A DNA stretch of 64,000 nucleotides, taken from positions 62,001 through 126,000 of the forward strand of contig JAFVUV010000003.1 of NCBI GenBank assembly GCA_017502525.1, read 5' to 3'. The notes under the pieces are model-generated. The model saw only the letters and a program-made list of their open reading frames with translations, had not been told where the DNA came from and did not search any database. The DNA is from Clostridia bacterium. Lineage in GTDB: Bacteria; Bacillota; Clostridia; Christensenellales; Borkfalkiaceae. A program made the translations under genes and the position numbers. Shown here in pieces: positions 35,994 through 44,936 of the stretch (position 1 is its first letter; every line of letters starts with the position of its first letter).

Positions 35994-36368
35994 ATGGTGT
36001 TTGAAATATTTTTAACGTACTTAAAAGTTTTTGTAGTTGGCGGAGCGATATGTACGATTGCACAGTTGTTTATAAATTATACTAAAATAACGGCTGGGAA
36101 AATTTTGGTTTACTTTTTGCTTGCGGGAGTGTTATTGCAAGCGGTAGGTTTATATCAATATTTGGTTGATTTTGCAGGTGCCGGAGCGACCGTGCCTATA
36201 TGTGGTTTTGGTTATTTATTAGCAGATGGGGCAATAAAAGGCGCTAAAATAGGATTATTTGAAGCAATTACAGGCGGAACAACTGCCGCTGCAATGGGTA
36301 TTACTGCCGCAATAATTTTTGGATATATATTTGCATTAATATTTAAATCTAAGTCTAAACGAAACTAA
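35994..36368 (+). CDS. spoVAE: Stage V sporulation protein AE (AEb)
   Basis: Small SpoVA membrane subunit, 124 residues, about four helices, homologous to SpoVAC (both keep a GAGATVPICGFG / GGGSIVPITGFA loop). Together with SpoVAC it forms the membrane part of the channel. Two bases after spoVAD. Confidence 0.95.
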   Translation: MVFEIFLTYLKVFVVGGAICTIAQLFINYTKITAGKILVYFLLAGVLLQAVGLYQYLVDFAGAGATVPICGFGYLLADGAIKGAKIGLFEAITGGTTAAAMGITAAIIFGYIFALIFKSKSKRN

Positions 36369-36386
36369 ATGAAAATATAATTTAAT

Positions 36387-37055
36387 ATGATTGAGTGCAC
36401 TTCTGAGTATATTTGGTATAAAAAGAGAAAACGCAAATTTAAACTAAAAAAGTTTTTTGCGTTTTTTTGCGTTTTATTATTGCTTAGCGGAAGCGTTTTA
36501 TATTTTAAATATTTTATAAGCGAGCAAATTTTTAAATTAAGCGCAGATTATGCATATTCTTATTGCACTCAATCGGTTAATAGCGCGGTATTAGATACGT
36601 TAAATAATCAAGTTAAATATTCAGACCTAGTACAAGTAGAAAAAAATACGCAAGGCAATATTGTTCTGATTAGCGCAAATTCGCACAAGGTAAATTATAT
36701 AAGTAGAGAAATTGCACAGTCGACTGAAATACGACTGAAAAGTAAACTTGACGGTGGCGTTCCTGTTCCGATTTTTGCTTTTTCTGGGATAGGCTTAATA
36801 TCTGGCTTAGGAAATTGCGTGAACGTAAAAACTCTTAACGTTACGAACGTTGTTTGTGAGTTTAATTCATCATTTACAAGCGTGGGTATAAATCAAACGT
36901 TGCATTCAATTTACGCTGATATAAAGTGTGAAGTGCGTTTTAGTATACCATTTAACAATAAAATTGAAAGTCACAAGTCGTCGGTTTTAATTACGGAAAC
37001 GATTTTGGTGGGGAGTGTTCCCGATATATATTTAAATGGTAAAATATTTGGATAA
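36387..37055 (+). CDS. yunB: Sporulation protein YunB
   Basis: Single-pass membrane protein of sporulation, 222 residues: basic N-terminus, one helix at about residues 24-44, then an extracytoplasmic domain ending in TETILVGSVPDIYLNG, which is the YunB hallmark. In Bacillus yunB is mother-cell (SigE) expressed and needed for normal spores; the exact role is unknown. 19 bp after spoVAE; no separate SigE site was recognised. Confidence 0.88.
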   Translation: MIECTSEYIWYKKRKRKFKLKKFFAFFCVLLLLSGSVLYFKYFISEQIFKLSADYAYSYCTQSVNSAVLDTLNNQVKYSDLVQVEKNTQGNIVLISANSHKVNYISREIAQSTEIRLKSKLDGGVPVPIFAFSGIGLISGLGNCVNVKTLNVTNVVCEFNSSFTSVGINQTLHSIYADIKCEVRFSIPFNNKIESHKSSVLITETILVGSVPDIYLNGKIFG

Positions 37056-37081
37056 AATTTACCTGCTTTTTAATTTCATAC

Positions 37082-37110
37082 TTGACTTGATTATAAAAAT
37101 GAATTATACT
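37082..37110 (+). promoter_or_regulatory. SigA promoter of the DUF4432 gene
   Basis: TTGACT (37082-37087), 17 bp, TATACT (37105-37110), 42 bp before the start. Confidence 0.75.
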
Positions 37111-37152
37111 ATATTAAATTTATTTAGTATTAATTTTTAATGGAGAAATAGT

Positions 37153-38058
37153 ATGAATAAAAAAGTTAGTAACGTTGAGCAACTTTGTTCGGTACGTAAA
37201 TTAAAGTTTTACGACGGAAAAGAAAATAACGATAGAATTTTAGAGGTAAATAACGGCTGTTTATCTTTTATGCTTTTACAAGATAGAGGGCTTGATATAC
37301 ACAGTTTATATTATAAAGGTATGAACGTAAGTTACGTTAGTAAAAACGGAATTTGCGGTTTTGAAACCGATTTTAGACATAGGTTCAATGGCGGTATGTT
37401 GTATACTTGTGGGCTTAAAGGGTTGGGGTTAGTTGGTAATGAACCTATGCACGGTAGATATCATAATACTCCGTCTAATTTAGAAAGCATAAAATGCGAC
37501 GAAAATGGTGTTGAAATCGTTGCTAGTACTTATGAAAGTACGTTTGGGAAAAAATTAAAATTAACGCGAAAAATTTCTTGTGAGCAAGGCTCTAGTAAAA
37601 TCCTCATTGAAAACACTATAAAAAACGAGGCGTTTACTGACGATAACTACTGTATTTTGTTCCATATGAATATTGGCTATCCTATGCTAGATAGTGGTGT
37701 TGAAATAGTTGCACCTATTAAGGACACTGTTGCTAGAAATGATTGTGCGCAACAGGGAATTGACGAGTGTTTGATAATGTCTGAGCCGATTGATGGTGGA
37801 AGAGAACAATGCTATTATCATTTTTTAGAAGAAGGGAGAGTTGAAGTTGTAAACCATAAATTGCGTAAAAAAATAATATTTACTTACGATTTAGATAAAT
37901 TGCCTTATTTTGTTGAGTGGAAATATATGATTAGTGGCGATTACGCACTTGGTATTGAGCCAACTACAAGTTTGCTGGATGATAAGTTTGCTCTTAAAAC
38001 CATAAAATCGCAAGAAGAAGTTAAAATTAACGTAGCGATTGAAATTCAAGAATTTTAA
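37153..38058 (+). CDS. DUF4432 / aldose 1-epimerase-like protein
   Basis: Galactose-mutarotase-fold protein, 301 residues. The LQDRGLDIHSLYYKGMNVSY stretch near the start, the NEPMHGRYHNTP histidines and the late EWKYMISGDYALGIEPT with its glutamate are typical of DUF4432 proteins, which resemble aldose epimerases. Sugar substrate unknown. TGGAG ribosome site and its own promoter, unrelated to the sporulation genes around it. Confidence 0.85.
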   Translation: MNKKVSNVEQLCSVRKLKFYDGKENNDRILEVNNGCLSFMLLQDRGLDIHSLYYKGMNVSYVSKNGICGFETDFRHRFNGGMLYTCGLKGLGLVGNEPMHGRYHNTPSNLESIKCDENGVEIVASTYESTFGKKLKLTRKISCEQGSSKILIENTIKNEAFTDDNYCILFHMNIGYPMLDSGVEIVAPIKDTVARNDCAQQGIDECLIMSEPIDGGREQCYYHFLEEGRVEVVNHKLRKKIIFTYDLDKLPYFVEWKYMISGDYALGIEPTTSLLDDKFALKTIKSQEEVKINVAIEIQEF

Positions 38059-38084
38059 ATAAAGATTAACGTTGGAATTTGATT

Positions 38085-38327
38085 ATGAATAAGAAAAATT
38101 TATTAAAATTATCTCTAATTACTTTTATAGTTGGTTTAGTCGTATTAGCTATAGCTTATTTCTTTTTTCACTTTGTAACCGATAGTGGCATTACTTTAGT
38201 TTGGCATCCCGAGGCAGGTAAACCTTTCGTTACGGAACTTATTGCCGATTTTGCCGTGCTAAATCTTTTTGCAAGTTTTATTAGTTTATTAATCGCACTA
38301 ATTTTTTTCAAAACTGAAAACAAATAA
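38085..38327 (+). CDS. Small two-helix membrane protein, unknown
   Basis: 80 residues from the ATG at 38085 (a TTG at 38079 would add two). Two predicted membrane helices (about residues 8-29 and 53-74) flank a short loop with a WHPEAGKPF motif. I do not recognise the family. 26 bp after the DUF4432 gene and without a clear ribosome site. Confidence 0.55.
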   Translation: MNKKNLLKLSLITFIVGLVVLAIAYFFFHFVTDSGITLVWHPEAGKPFVTELIADFAVLNLFASFISLLIALIFFKTENK

Positions 38328-38329
38328 TA

Positions 38330-38678
38330 AAAAAAATCCGCTTAAACCGCTGTTCCGTTAGGGATTTTTTATTTAGACAAAAGTATAACCCACTATACTT
38401 CGCAAAATGCGAAATGTAGTGGGCTTTTCTTATCCACAAAAGATTGGATAAATAAGTGATATTTTTAGCCTTGTGGCTAAAAGTGATATGCAAAATAAGT
38501 TTTGCGTTAGATTGCTCCTTGCAGTCGCAGTTATATTAAATAAATCCACAACTCGCCAAAGGCGAATAAAACTGCCGTAAGGCAATATCACTCGTCATTA
38601 GACGAATATCACAAATCCGCAAGGATTTATTTAGTTGTCGCAATTCCCTACGGGAAGAGCGACAATGCGGATTTTTTT
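38330..38678. repeat. Array of about ten short hairpins bounded by a 12-bp inverted repeat
   Basis: Ends AAAAAAATCCGC (38330-38341) and GCGGATTTTTTT (38667-38678) are exact complements. Between them are stem-loops: CCCACTA/TAGTGGG (38389-38423), TTATCCA/TGGATAA (38430-38451), TTTTAGCC/GGCTAAAA (38463-38482), GCAAAA/TTTTGC (38490-38505), TCGCC/GGCGA (38553-38565), TGCC/GGCA (38573-38584), TCGTC/GACGA (38592-38605), AAATCC/GGATTT (38613-38628) and TTGTCGC/GCGACAA enclosing TTCCC/GGGAA (38635-38665). Linkers repeat: AAGTGATAT at 38454 and 38481, ATATCAC at 38585 and 38606 (its complement). No coding frame is present. The first hairpin, with its T-run, can terminate the gene upstream; the rest has no known family I can name. 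The 83 bases after it hold only the cwlD upstream region. Confidence 0.75.
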
Positions 38679-38761
38679 ATTGCGATTATGCGTTCAAAAT
38701 CAATCATAACTTAATCAATTATGCAATATAATATTGTAAGCGTTATGGGCTTTGGAGGCAT

Positions 38762-39472
38762 ATGTTTGTATTTAAGAAAAGAAATTTAATAATAATTAGT
38801 GTTTTTGTTGTTACTGCGCTAGCGTTCGTTGTCTGTTTTAGTGCGTTGTCTAAAAAAAGTGTTGACCAAACTTCTGTTAATAAAATAAGAATAGTGCTAG
38901 ATGCTGGACACGGCGGGATTGATGGTGGTGTGTGTGGCGTTAAAACAGGGGTTAAAGAAAGTGAAATTAACTTAAAAGTCGTAAAATCGCTAGAAAAATA
39001 TTTAATTAGCGCAGGTATGGGTGTTACACTAACGAGAAACTCTGATGCGGGACTTTACGGCATGGCAACGAGTAATTTGAAAAAGAAAGATATGCAAAAA
39101 AGAAGAGATATTATTAAATCTGTAGAACCTCATTTGGTTGTTAGTATACATATGAATAAATACAGTTTGTCAACTCGTAGAGGCGCACAAGTTTTTTATA
39201 AAGCGGGAGATGAAAGAGCAAAACTTTTAGCAAGCAATATTCAAACTTGTTTTAACGAGATGGAAGAGGCTGTTAGAGAGTGTTCAATTTTAACGGGGGA
39301 TTACTACGTATTAAACTGTACTGAATATCCATCGGTAATAGCGGAGTGCGGTTTTTTATCTAACCCAGAAGACGAAGCGCTTTTAATTACAAAAGAATAT
39401 CAAGATAGCATTGCGTATAACGTATTTAAAGGAATTGTTGGATACTTATCTGCGTTATCGCTAGATTTGTAA
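38762..39472 (+). CDS. cwlD: N-acetylmuramoyl-L-alanine amidase CwlD (spore cortex)
   Basis: Zinc amidase that removes stem peptides during formation of muramic-delta-lactam in the spore cortex. One N-terminal membrane helix (residues 8-28), then Amidase_3: DAGHGGIDGG with the first zinc histidine, E in KESEINL, SIHMNKY with the second histidine and the catalytic glutamate in IAECGFLSN. The CwlD-specific insert (GLYGMATSNLKKKDMQKR) is present. 236 residues. GGAGG lies close upstream of the ATG. Confidence 0.92.
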   Translation: MFVFKKRNLIIISVFVVTALAFVVCFSALSKKSVDQTSVNKIRIVLDAGHGGIDGGVCGVKTGVKESEINLKVVKSLEKYLISAGMGVTLTRNSDAGLYGMATSNLKKKDMQKRRDIIKSVEPHLVVSIHMNKYSLSTRRGAQVFYKAGDERAKLLASNIQTCFNEMEEAVRECSILTGDYYVLNCTEYPSVIAECGFLSNPEDEALLITKEYQDSIAYNVFKGIVGYLSALSLDL

Positions 39473-39503
39473 ACTTTTACGATTAAAATAATTAAAATTA
39501 AAA

Positions 39504-39530
39504 CCCGAATATTAAATATTCGGGCTATTT
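39504..39530 (+). terminator. Terminator of cwlD
   Basis: CCCGAATATT and AATATTCGGG around a short loop, then CTATTTTATT. Confidence 0.75.
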
Positions 39531-39532
39531 TA

Positions 39533-39561
39533 TTGTATTTTTGATAAAAGTATTGTATAAT
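39533..39561 (+). promoter_or_regulatory. Promoter of the mrnC operon
   Basis: TTGTAT (39533-39538), 17 bp, TATAAT (39556-39561). Confidence 0.6.
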
Positions 39562-39592
39562 TATATAAATAGAAAATGGGGTAAGATTTAAA

Positions 39593-39988
39593 TTGTTTAA
39601 ACTTGGCGAAATTATGGATAAACAAAAAGCAAATAATCTCAATCCGATTGTACTTGCTTTTGTTGGTGATGCCGTATATTCATTATTCGTGCGCGAAAGG
39701 TTGACTTTTGAAAGCGATTGTAAAACAGGTGAACTTAATAAACTTGCAACTAATGAAGTTAACGCAACCGCACAAGCTGAATTCGTTAAAGAAATTATTT
39801 CATCTCTAACCGAAGAAGAATTATCAGTTTTTAAGCGTGCAAGAAATGCTAAAAAACCAACGAAATCAAAGAGTGCAAGTATATCCGATTACAATTCGGC
39901 TACTGGTTTTGAAGCCGTGTTGGGATACTTGTATTTAACGGGACAAAACGATAGATTAAATTTAATTTTAAATAAAGGAAATATATAA
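39593..39988 (+). CDS. mrnC: Mini-ribonuclease III
   Basis: Ribonuclease III catalytic domain without the RNA-binding domain; matures 23S rRNA ends in Bacillota. NPIVLAFVGDAVYSLFVRERL and ATGFEAVLGYLYLTG carry the acidic active-site residues. The TTG at 39593 has GGGGTAAG upstream; an ATG at 39614 would give 124 residues and a family-like N-terminus, but has no ribosome site. The order mrnC-rlmB-(yacP)-sigH is the conserved Bacillus order, here without yacP. Confidence 0.92.
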   Translation: MFKLGEIMDKQKANNLNPIVLAFVGDAVYSLFVRERLTFESDCKTGELNKLATNEVNATAQAEFVKEIISSLTEEELSVFKRARNAKKPTKSKSASISDYNSATGFEAVLGYLYLTGQNDRLNLILNKGNI

Positions 39989-40716
39989 TGAAAATTGAAG
40001 GAAGAAATTCCGTTTATGAATTACTCAAAACGGACAAGGAAATTGATAAAATTTTAGTTCAAAAAGATTTGAAAGACGATGCAAGTAAAAGATTGATAAA
40101 CGTTATTAAATCGCATAAAATTAAATTGCAACCGGTTGATAAATACGTGATTGAAAAAGAAAGCGAAAGTAAACGTCATCAAGGTTTTATTGCATACGTT
40201 TCCGATTATAAGTATTTTGATATTGATGATATTATTGAAGATACAAAAGACAAAGATGGATTGGTTATCGTATTAAACGAAATTTTAGACCCGCATAATC
40301 TTGGTAGTATTATTAGAGTTTGTGAGTGTGCTGGCGCTGATGGTATTATTATCGGTAAAGATAGAAGCGCGTCGGTTAGCGATACGGTTATGCGTATTTC
40401 TGCAGGTGCACTTAATCATATTAAAGTTGCTAAAGTTACTAATATAAACAACGCAATCGATTTATTAAAAGATAATGGATATTGGGTTTACGGCGCAGAA
40501 GTTGGTGGCGGGAACATTTACAAATCTGATTTATCTGGCAAAATTTGTTTAGTTATCGGCGGAGAAGATAGTGGCGTAAAAAGGCTCACTAAAGAAAAGT
40601 GTGACGGGGTAATCTCAATTCCTATGTTTGGAAAGGTTAATTCGTTAAACGCGTCGGTTGCATGTGGTATTGCAGTTTATGAAGTCGTGAGACAAAGAGT
40701 ATTAAAGGATAAATAA
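39988..40716 (+). CDS. rlmB: 23S rRNA 2'-O-methyltransferase RlmB (TrmH family)
   Basis: SPOUT-class methyltransferase. An N-terminal substrate domain (IEGRNSVYELL) precedes the knotted domain with LDPHNLGSIIRVCECAGADG, VIGGEDSGVKRL and SLNASVACGIAVYE, the three TrmH motifs. 242 residues. The ATG overlaps the mrnC stop by one base. Confidence 0.95.
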   Translation: MKIEGRNSVYELLKTDKEIDKILVQKDLKDDASKRLINVIKSHKIKLQPVDKYVIEKESESKRHQGFIAYVSDYKYFDIDDIIEDTKDKDGLVIVLNEILDPHNLGSIIRVCECAGADGIIIGKDRSASVSDTVMRISAGALNHIKVAKVTNINNAIDLLKDNGYWVYGAEVGGGNIYKSDLSGKICLVIGGEDSGVKRLTKEKCDGVISIPMFGKVNSLNASVACGIAVYEVVRQRVLKDK

Positions 40717-40718
40717 AA

Positions 40719-41324
40719 GTGGATAATCAAGGGGATAAAGTTAAGTTTGACGATTTATCTGATGAGCAAATCGCAGAACTTGCCAAAACGGATAAGAATA
40801 AAGCGCTTGAAACTTTGCTTTTTCGTTATGACGGCGTAATACGTAAAATAATTCGTAAATACATATTCGGCGGTAGTGATGATTTGTATCAAGTTGGTTC
40901 TATGGCATTGCTTTCTGCAGTTAAAAACTATAATGGCGTATCCAAATTTGAAAGTTTTGCATACACTTGCATAAACAATGCTATTAGGTCGGAACTTAGA
41001 AAAAATAATTCCAAAAAAAATTCTCCGCTTATTGATTACGTGCCTTTAACGGGTTACGGTGACGGAGATTTAGATAAGACTGAAATTATTATCGACGTTA
41101 ATCTAGGACCTGAAGCAACATATTTAGATAAAGAAAAAAAACAAGAAATAGAAAGTCTAATTAGAGACACGTTAAGTCGATTAGAATATAAAATTTTGGC
41201 GTTATTTTTACAAGAATATTCTTACGCTGAAATTGGTGAAAAGGTAAATAAATCTGAAAAGGCAGTAGATAACGCCTTGCAAAGAATTAGAAAAAAACTC
41301 CGCTTAAAACTTAGCGGTAATTAA
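40719..41324 (+). CDS. sigH: RNA polymerase sigma factor, SigH type
   Basis: Sigma-70 factor of 201 residues governing the entry into sporulation in Bacillus. Region 2 (GGSDDLYQVGSMALLSAVKNY, FESFAYTCINNAIRSELRK in two parts) and region 4 (EYSYAEIGEKVNKSEKAVDNALQRIRKKL) are visible; region 4 is quoted here only by its ends AEIGEKV and NALQRIRKKL. Start is GTG with AAAGGAT upstream. Its place after rlmB supports SigH rather than another small sigma. Confidence 0.88.
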   Translation: MDNQGDKVKFDDLSDEQIAELAKTDKNKALETLLFRYDGVIRKIIRKYIFGGSDDLYQVGSMALLSAVKNYNGVSKFESFAYTCINNAIRSELRKNNSKKNSPLIDYVPLTGYGDGDLDKTEIIIDVNLGPEATYLDKEKKQEIESLIRDTLSRLEYKILALFLQEYSYAEIGEKVNKSEKAVDNALQRIRKKLRLKLSGN

Positions 41325-41333
41325 GGAGCTAAA

Positions 41334-42980
41334 ATGTCTTATCTTGCGTTATACAGAAAATACCGTCCAACTACGTTCGAAGGATTAATCGGGCAGGAAC
41401 ATATTGTTAAAACGCTAACTAATCAAATAAAAAGTGGGCGTTTAGGACACGCATATTTGTTCACGGGTACTCGTGGGACAGGTAAGACTTCTGCTGCAAA
41501 AATATTTGCAAAAGCTATAAACTGCACGAATTCAGTTAATGGTTCGCCTTGTGGCGTTTGTGATGTTTGCGTGGCACTTTCAGACCCTTCAAATATTGAT
41601 ATTATTGAAATTGATGCAGCATCAAATAACGGCGTTAATGAAATTAGAGACTTGAGAGAGAAAGTTCAATATCCGCCCGTAAATTGTAAATATAAAGTAT
41701 ATATTGTTGATGAAGTTCATATGTTGACGGGCGCTGCGTTTAACGCATTACTTAAAACACTTGAAGAACCGCCTAAACACGCTATGTTTATTTTAGCAAC
41801 AACTGAAGTGCACAAAATTCCAGCAACGATTCTTTCAAGATGTATGCGTTTTGATTTTAGATTGATTTCAACAGAAAAAATTGCTGAACTTATATCTAAA
41901 ATTTACGACGAGCAAGGCAAATCTTATGAAAAAGAGGCAGTTGTTGCAATTGCGACTGCAGGCGACGGTAGTATTCGTGATGCGCTTTCTATTGCGGATA
42001 TTGCAATTTCATATAATTCAGGTAAACTTACTTATAACGACGTAATGGAAATACTAGGTTCGTCTAACGGGCAATTGTTATGTCAATTTGTTTCAGCGAT
42101 AATTAACTCCAACGTAGGAGAAGTTTTACAAATTATAGATAATTTGTCTTCGCTTGGCAAAAGTATGGGCGTTTTAATAAAAGACGTTTCTTCTACCATT
42201 AGAGATTTAATCATTGTTAAAACTTGTGCTAATGCAAACTCTATATTAGGTATTCCTGACACAAAGTTTAACGAATATAAAAAGATTTCTGATTCTACCA
42301 ACGAAACGAGACTTTTAAGGATTTTGGAAATTTTTTCTGATGCGGAAAACGCGCTTAAATACTCTAATCATCCAAGAGTTATTTTTGAGATGGCGGCAGT
42401 TAAAGCATCGCGACCAGAAGAAGATTATAACATAGAAGCGTTAATGGCAAGAGTTCAAACTCTTGAAGATAAAATTGCTAAAGGCGTTTCAGTCGTTAAC
42501 GTTTTGCCACAAAATTCAACTATAAAAAACGATGAGAAATTAATCGAAACACTTCAAGAAAGTAATATTGAAGAAAAAAATATTAAAGCAGAAGTTGTTA
42601 CTGTACCAGGAGAAGTGCAAACGGGATATAACGCTAAAGCTAATAGAATTTCTATTCAATCGGTTACTGTTGAAGAATTAAAGGGTAAACTGTTGCATAA
42701 TTTGCGTAAAAACGGAAGTGAAATGCTTTGGAATTTATTACAAAGTATAAAAATAGAAGTTTTAGGTAATATGCTGGTTTTAACTGCGAATAAAGCGGAT
42801 GACCAAGAACTTCTTGATAAAGCGCCCAGTCGTATGCGTATTGAGGACGCACTTGAAGAATTTTTACCGTTTGAATTACAGGTAAAATTATCTGAAATGG
42901 AAAAAACGCTTGACGCGGTTGACGAAGCTACGGATAGAATTAAAAAAATTTTTGGCGATGATATTGTCATTATAAAATAA
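41334..42980 (+). CDS. dnaX: DNA polymerase III subunits gamma/tau
   Basis: Clamp-loader ATPase, 548 residues. Walker A GTRGTGKT (45-52), zinc cysteines C64, C73, C76 and C79, Walker B DEVH, sensor 1 ATTEVHKIPATILSRC. The C-terminal part after about residue 370 is the tau-type extension, weakly conserved. AAGGAG ribosome site in the end of sigH. Order dnaX-ebfC-recR is conserved in Bacillota. Confidence 0.96.
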   Translation: MSYLALYRKYRPTTFEGLIGQEHIVKTLTNQIKSGRLGHAYLFTGTRGTGKTSAAKIFAKAINCTNSVNGSPCGVCDVCVALSDPSNIDIIEIDAASNNGVNEIRDLREKVQYPPVNCKYKVYIVDEVHMLTGAAFNALLKTLEEPPKHAMFILATTEVHKIPATILSRCMRFDFRLISTEKIAELISKIYDEQGKSYEKEAVVAIATAGDGSIRDALSIADIAISYNSGKLTYNDVMEILGSSNGQLLCQFVSAIINSNVGEVLQIIDNLSSLGKSMGVLIKDVSSTIRDLIIVKTCANANSILGIPDTKFNEYKKISDSTNETRLLRILEIFSDAENALKYSNHPRVIFEMAAVKASRPEEDYNIEALMARVQTLEDKIAKGVSVVNVLPQNSTIKNDEKLIETLQESNIEEKNIKAEVVTVPGEVQTGYNAKANRISIQSVTVEELKGKLLHNLRKNGSEMLWNLLQSIKIEVLGNMLVLTANKADDQELLDKAPSRMRIEDALEEFLPFELQVKLSEMEKTLDAVDEATDRIKKIFGDDIVIIK

Positions 42981-42998
42981 ATTAAAAGGAGATTTAAT

Positions 42999-43331
42999 AT
43001 GGCTTATAGAGGTGGATTTGGCGGTTTCGGGGGTGGAAATCAAATGCAAAATCTTATGAAACAAGCTCAAAAAATGCAAGAAGAAATGCAAAAAGCACAA
43101 GCAGAAGTTGAAGAAACTATCGTTGAAGGCACCGCTGGTGGTGGATTAGTTAAAGTTACTATGAATGCTAAAAAAGTTGTTTGTGGTATTGAAATTAAAC
43201 CCGACGCTATTGATATGGACGATATTTCTATGCTTGAAGACCTTTTGGTTGCAGCGCTTAACGACGGTTATTCAAAAGCTGATAAAATTTGCGCTGAAAA
43301 ACTTGGCGCGTTTAACGGTTTAGGATTATAA
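42999..43331 (+). CDS. ebfC: YbaB/EbfC nucleoid-associated protein
   Basis: Small dimeric DNA-binding protein, 110 residues, starting with a Gly/Phe-rich stretch and the helix MQNLMKQAQKMQEEMQKAQ, then the typical GGGLVKVTMNAKKVV. Between dnaX and recR as in most Bacillota. AAAAGGAG ribosome site. Confidence 0.95.
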   Translation: MAYRGGFGGFGGGNQMQNLMKQAQKMQEEMQKAQAEVEETIVEGTAGGGLVKVTMNAKKVVCGIEIKPDAIDMDDISMLEDLLVAALNDGYSKADKICAEKLGAFNGLGL

Positions 43332-43332
43332 A

Positions 43333-43926
43333 ATGAAAGTTTATATAGAACCAATCGGGAGATTGATAAACGAATTTTCAAAACTTCCCGGAGTTGGGGC
43401 AAAGACTGCACAAAGATTTGCATATAAAGTTGTAAATATGAGCAAAGACGAAGCAAAAGCATTTGCCGATGCAATAATTAACGTTAAAAATAACGTGCAT
43501 TATTGTAATATTTGCGGCAACTTTTCCGAAGGTGATATTTGCGAAGTTTGCAAAAATCGTTCTTCTGAAATAATTTGCGTAGTTAAAGAGCCTAAAGACG
43601 TTATTGCAATTGAAAAACTCAACGAATTTGACGGAGTTTATCACGTTTTACACGGCACGATTTCACCGCTCGACGGGGTAGGACCTAACGATATTAATAT
43701 CAAAGAATTGCTTAACCGTATAAGTAATGGAAACGTTAAAGAAGTTATAATGGCTACTAATCCGGATGTTGAAGGCGAAGCAACAGCAATGTATATTTCT
43801 AATCTTTTAAAACCGCTCGGTATTAAAGTTTCGCGTTTAGCTCATGGTATTCCTATCGGCACGGACTTGGAATATGCTGACGAGGTTAGTTTGGCAAGAG
43901 CGTTTGTCGATAGAAAAATTCTATAA
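43333..43926 (+). CDS. recR: Recombination protein RecR
   Basis: DNA-gap repair factor working with RecO and RecF. Helix-hairpin-helix KLPGVGAKTAQRFA, zinc finger CNICGNFSEGDICEVC and Toprim domain with EPKDVIAIEK, GTISPLDGVGPNDI and ATNPDVEGEATA. 197 residues, normal. One base after ebfC. Confidence 0.97.
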   Translation: MKVYIEPIGRLINEFSKLPGVGAKTAQRFAYKVVNMSKDEAKAFADAIINVKNNVHYCNICGNFSEGDICEVCKNRSSEIICVVKEPKDVIAIEKLNEFDGVYHVLHGTISPLDGVGPNDINIKELLNRISNGNVKEVIMATNPDVEGEATAMYISNLLKPLGIKVSRLAHGIPIGTDLEYADEVSLARAFVDRKIL

Positions 43927-43941
43927 AAATAGGGGATTTAA

Positions 43942-44901
43942 ATGAAAATTTCTGTTTTAGGTTGTGGTAGATGGGGCTCGTTTATTGGTTGGTATTTAGT
44001 AAATAACGGACATAAAGTTATTCAATGGGGCACGGAAGGTAATTATACTTTTGACGTACTTAAAAATACCGGGAGAAACGAATACGTTGAATTAGACGAG
44101 CGTATTATTCTATCTAGTGATTTAGAGTTTGCAATAAAAGAAAGTGATGTTTTGATAATTTCTATAAGTTCTCAAGCGCTACGCTCTTTTATGAAAAGGG
44201 TAGTTGAACACGATATCCAAAACAAAAAGTTCATTTTATGTATGAAGGGCATTGAAGTCGACACCGGTAAAAGACTTACAGAAGTAGTGAAAGAGAGTGG
44301 TGTGGACGAAAACAACGTTGCCGTTTGGGTTGGGCCAGGACATATTCAAGCATTCGTTAAAGGTTATCCTAATTGTATGGTCATCGACTCTATTAATAAA
44401 GAATTAGTAAAATATCTTGCAGATAATTTGCGCGGTGAATTAATAAGATTTTATTATGGTGATGATATAATTGGTAGCGAAATAGGTGCTGCCGCTAAAA
44501 ACGTTATGGGTATAGCAGCAGGAATGTTGGATGGTGGTGGTTACACTACCTTAAAAGGTCCGCTAATGGCTCGCGGAGCAAGGGAAGTTGCTCGCTTAAT
44601 TAAAGCAATGGGCGGGAACGAGTTATCTGCTTATGGGCTATGTCATTTGGGTGATTATGAAACTACTTTGTTTTCTGAATATTCAAATAATAGACGTTTT
44701 GGAGAGAAATACGTTAAGGGCGAACCATTTGAAAAACTTGCTGAAGGCGTAAGTACGGCAAAAGCTATGAAACGTTTAGGTGAGATTTACAACGTTGATT
44801 TGCCAATTACGAACGCTGTTTATTCAATATTATATGAAAATAAAGAACCTATGAAAGTATTTTTAACCTTGTTTTCACGAAGTACTCGAAAAGAATTCTA
44901 A
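43942..44901 (+). CDS. gpsA: NAD(P)-dependent glycerol-3-phosphate dehydrogenase
   Basis: Reduces dihydroxyacetone phosphate to glycerol-3-phosphate for phospholipids. Rossmann motif LGCGRWGSFIGWYL, the GPGHIQAF loop (GPSHA in most GpsA), the active-site segment EIGAAAKNVMGIAAGML and YGLCHLGDYETT. 319 residues. The GPGH variant and the odd surroundings of the substrate arginine mark it as a diverged GpsA. 15 bp after recR. Confidence 0.88.
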   Translation: MKISVLGCGRWGSFIGWYLVNNGHKVIQWGTEGNYTFDVLKNTGRNEYVELDERIILSSDLEFAIKESDVLIISISSQALRSFMKRVVEHDIQNKKFILCMKGIEVDTGKRLTEVVKESGVDENNVAVWVGPGHIQAFVKGYPNCMVIDSINKELVKYLADNLRGELIRFYYGDDIIGSEIGAAAKNVMGIAAGMLDGGGYTTLKGPLMARGAREVARLIKAMGGNELSAYGLCHLGDYETTLFSEYSNNRRFGEKYVKGEPFEKLAEGVSTAKAMKRLGEIYNVDLPITNAVYSILYENKEPMKVFLTLFSRSTRKEF

Positions 44902-44906
44902 CAAAT

Positions 44907-44936
44907 AAAAAAGACGGGAAATTTTCCCGTCTTTTT
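44907..44936. terminator. Bidirectional terminator, gpsA / WYL regulator
   Basis: AAAAAGACGGGAAA and TTTCCCGTCTTTTT, nearly perfect palindrome; it includes the stop codon of the minus-strand gene. Confidence 0.9.

Noticed and set aside
38454..38628. CRISPR-like array suggested by repeated AAGTGATAT / ATATCAC linkers
   Set aside because: Repeat units are only 7-9 bases, appear in both orientations, spacing is uneven and the intervening pieces are palindromic; no cas genes are near.
41302..41319. CCGCT/AGCGG hairpin at the end of sigH as terminator
   Set aside because: No T-run follows and the dnaX ribosome site is directly behind it.
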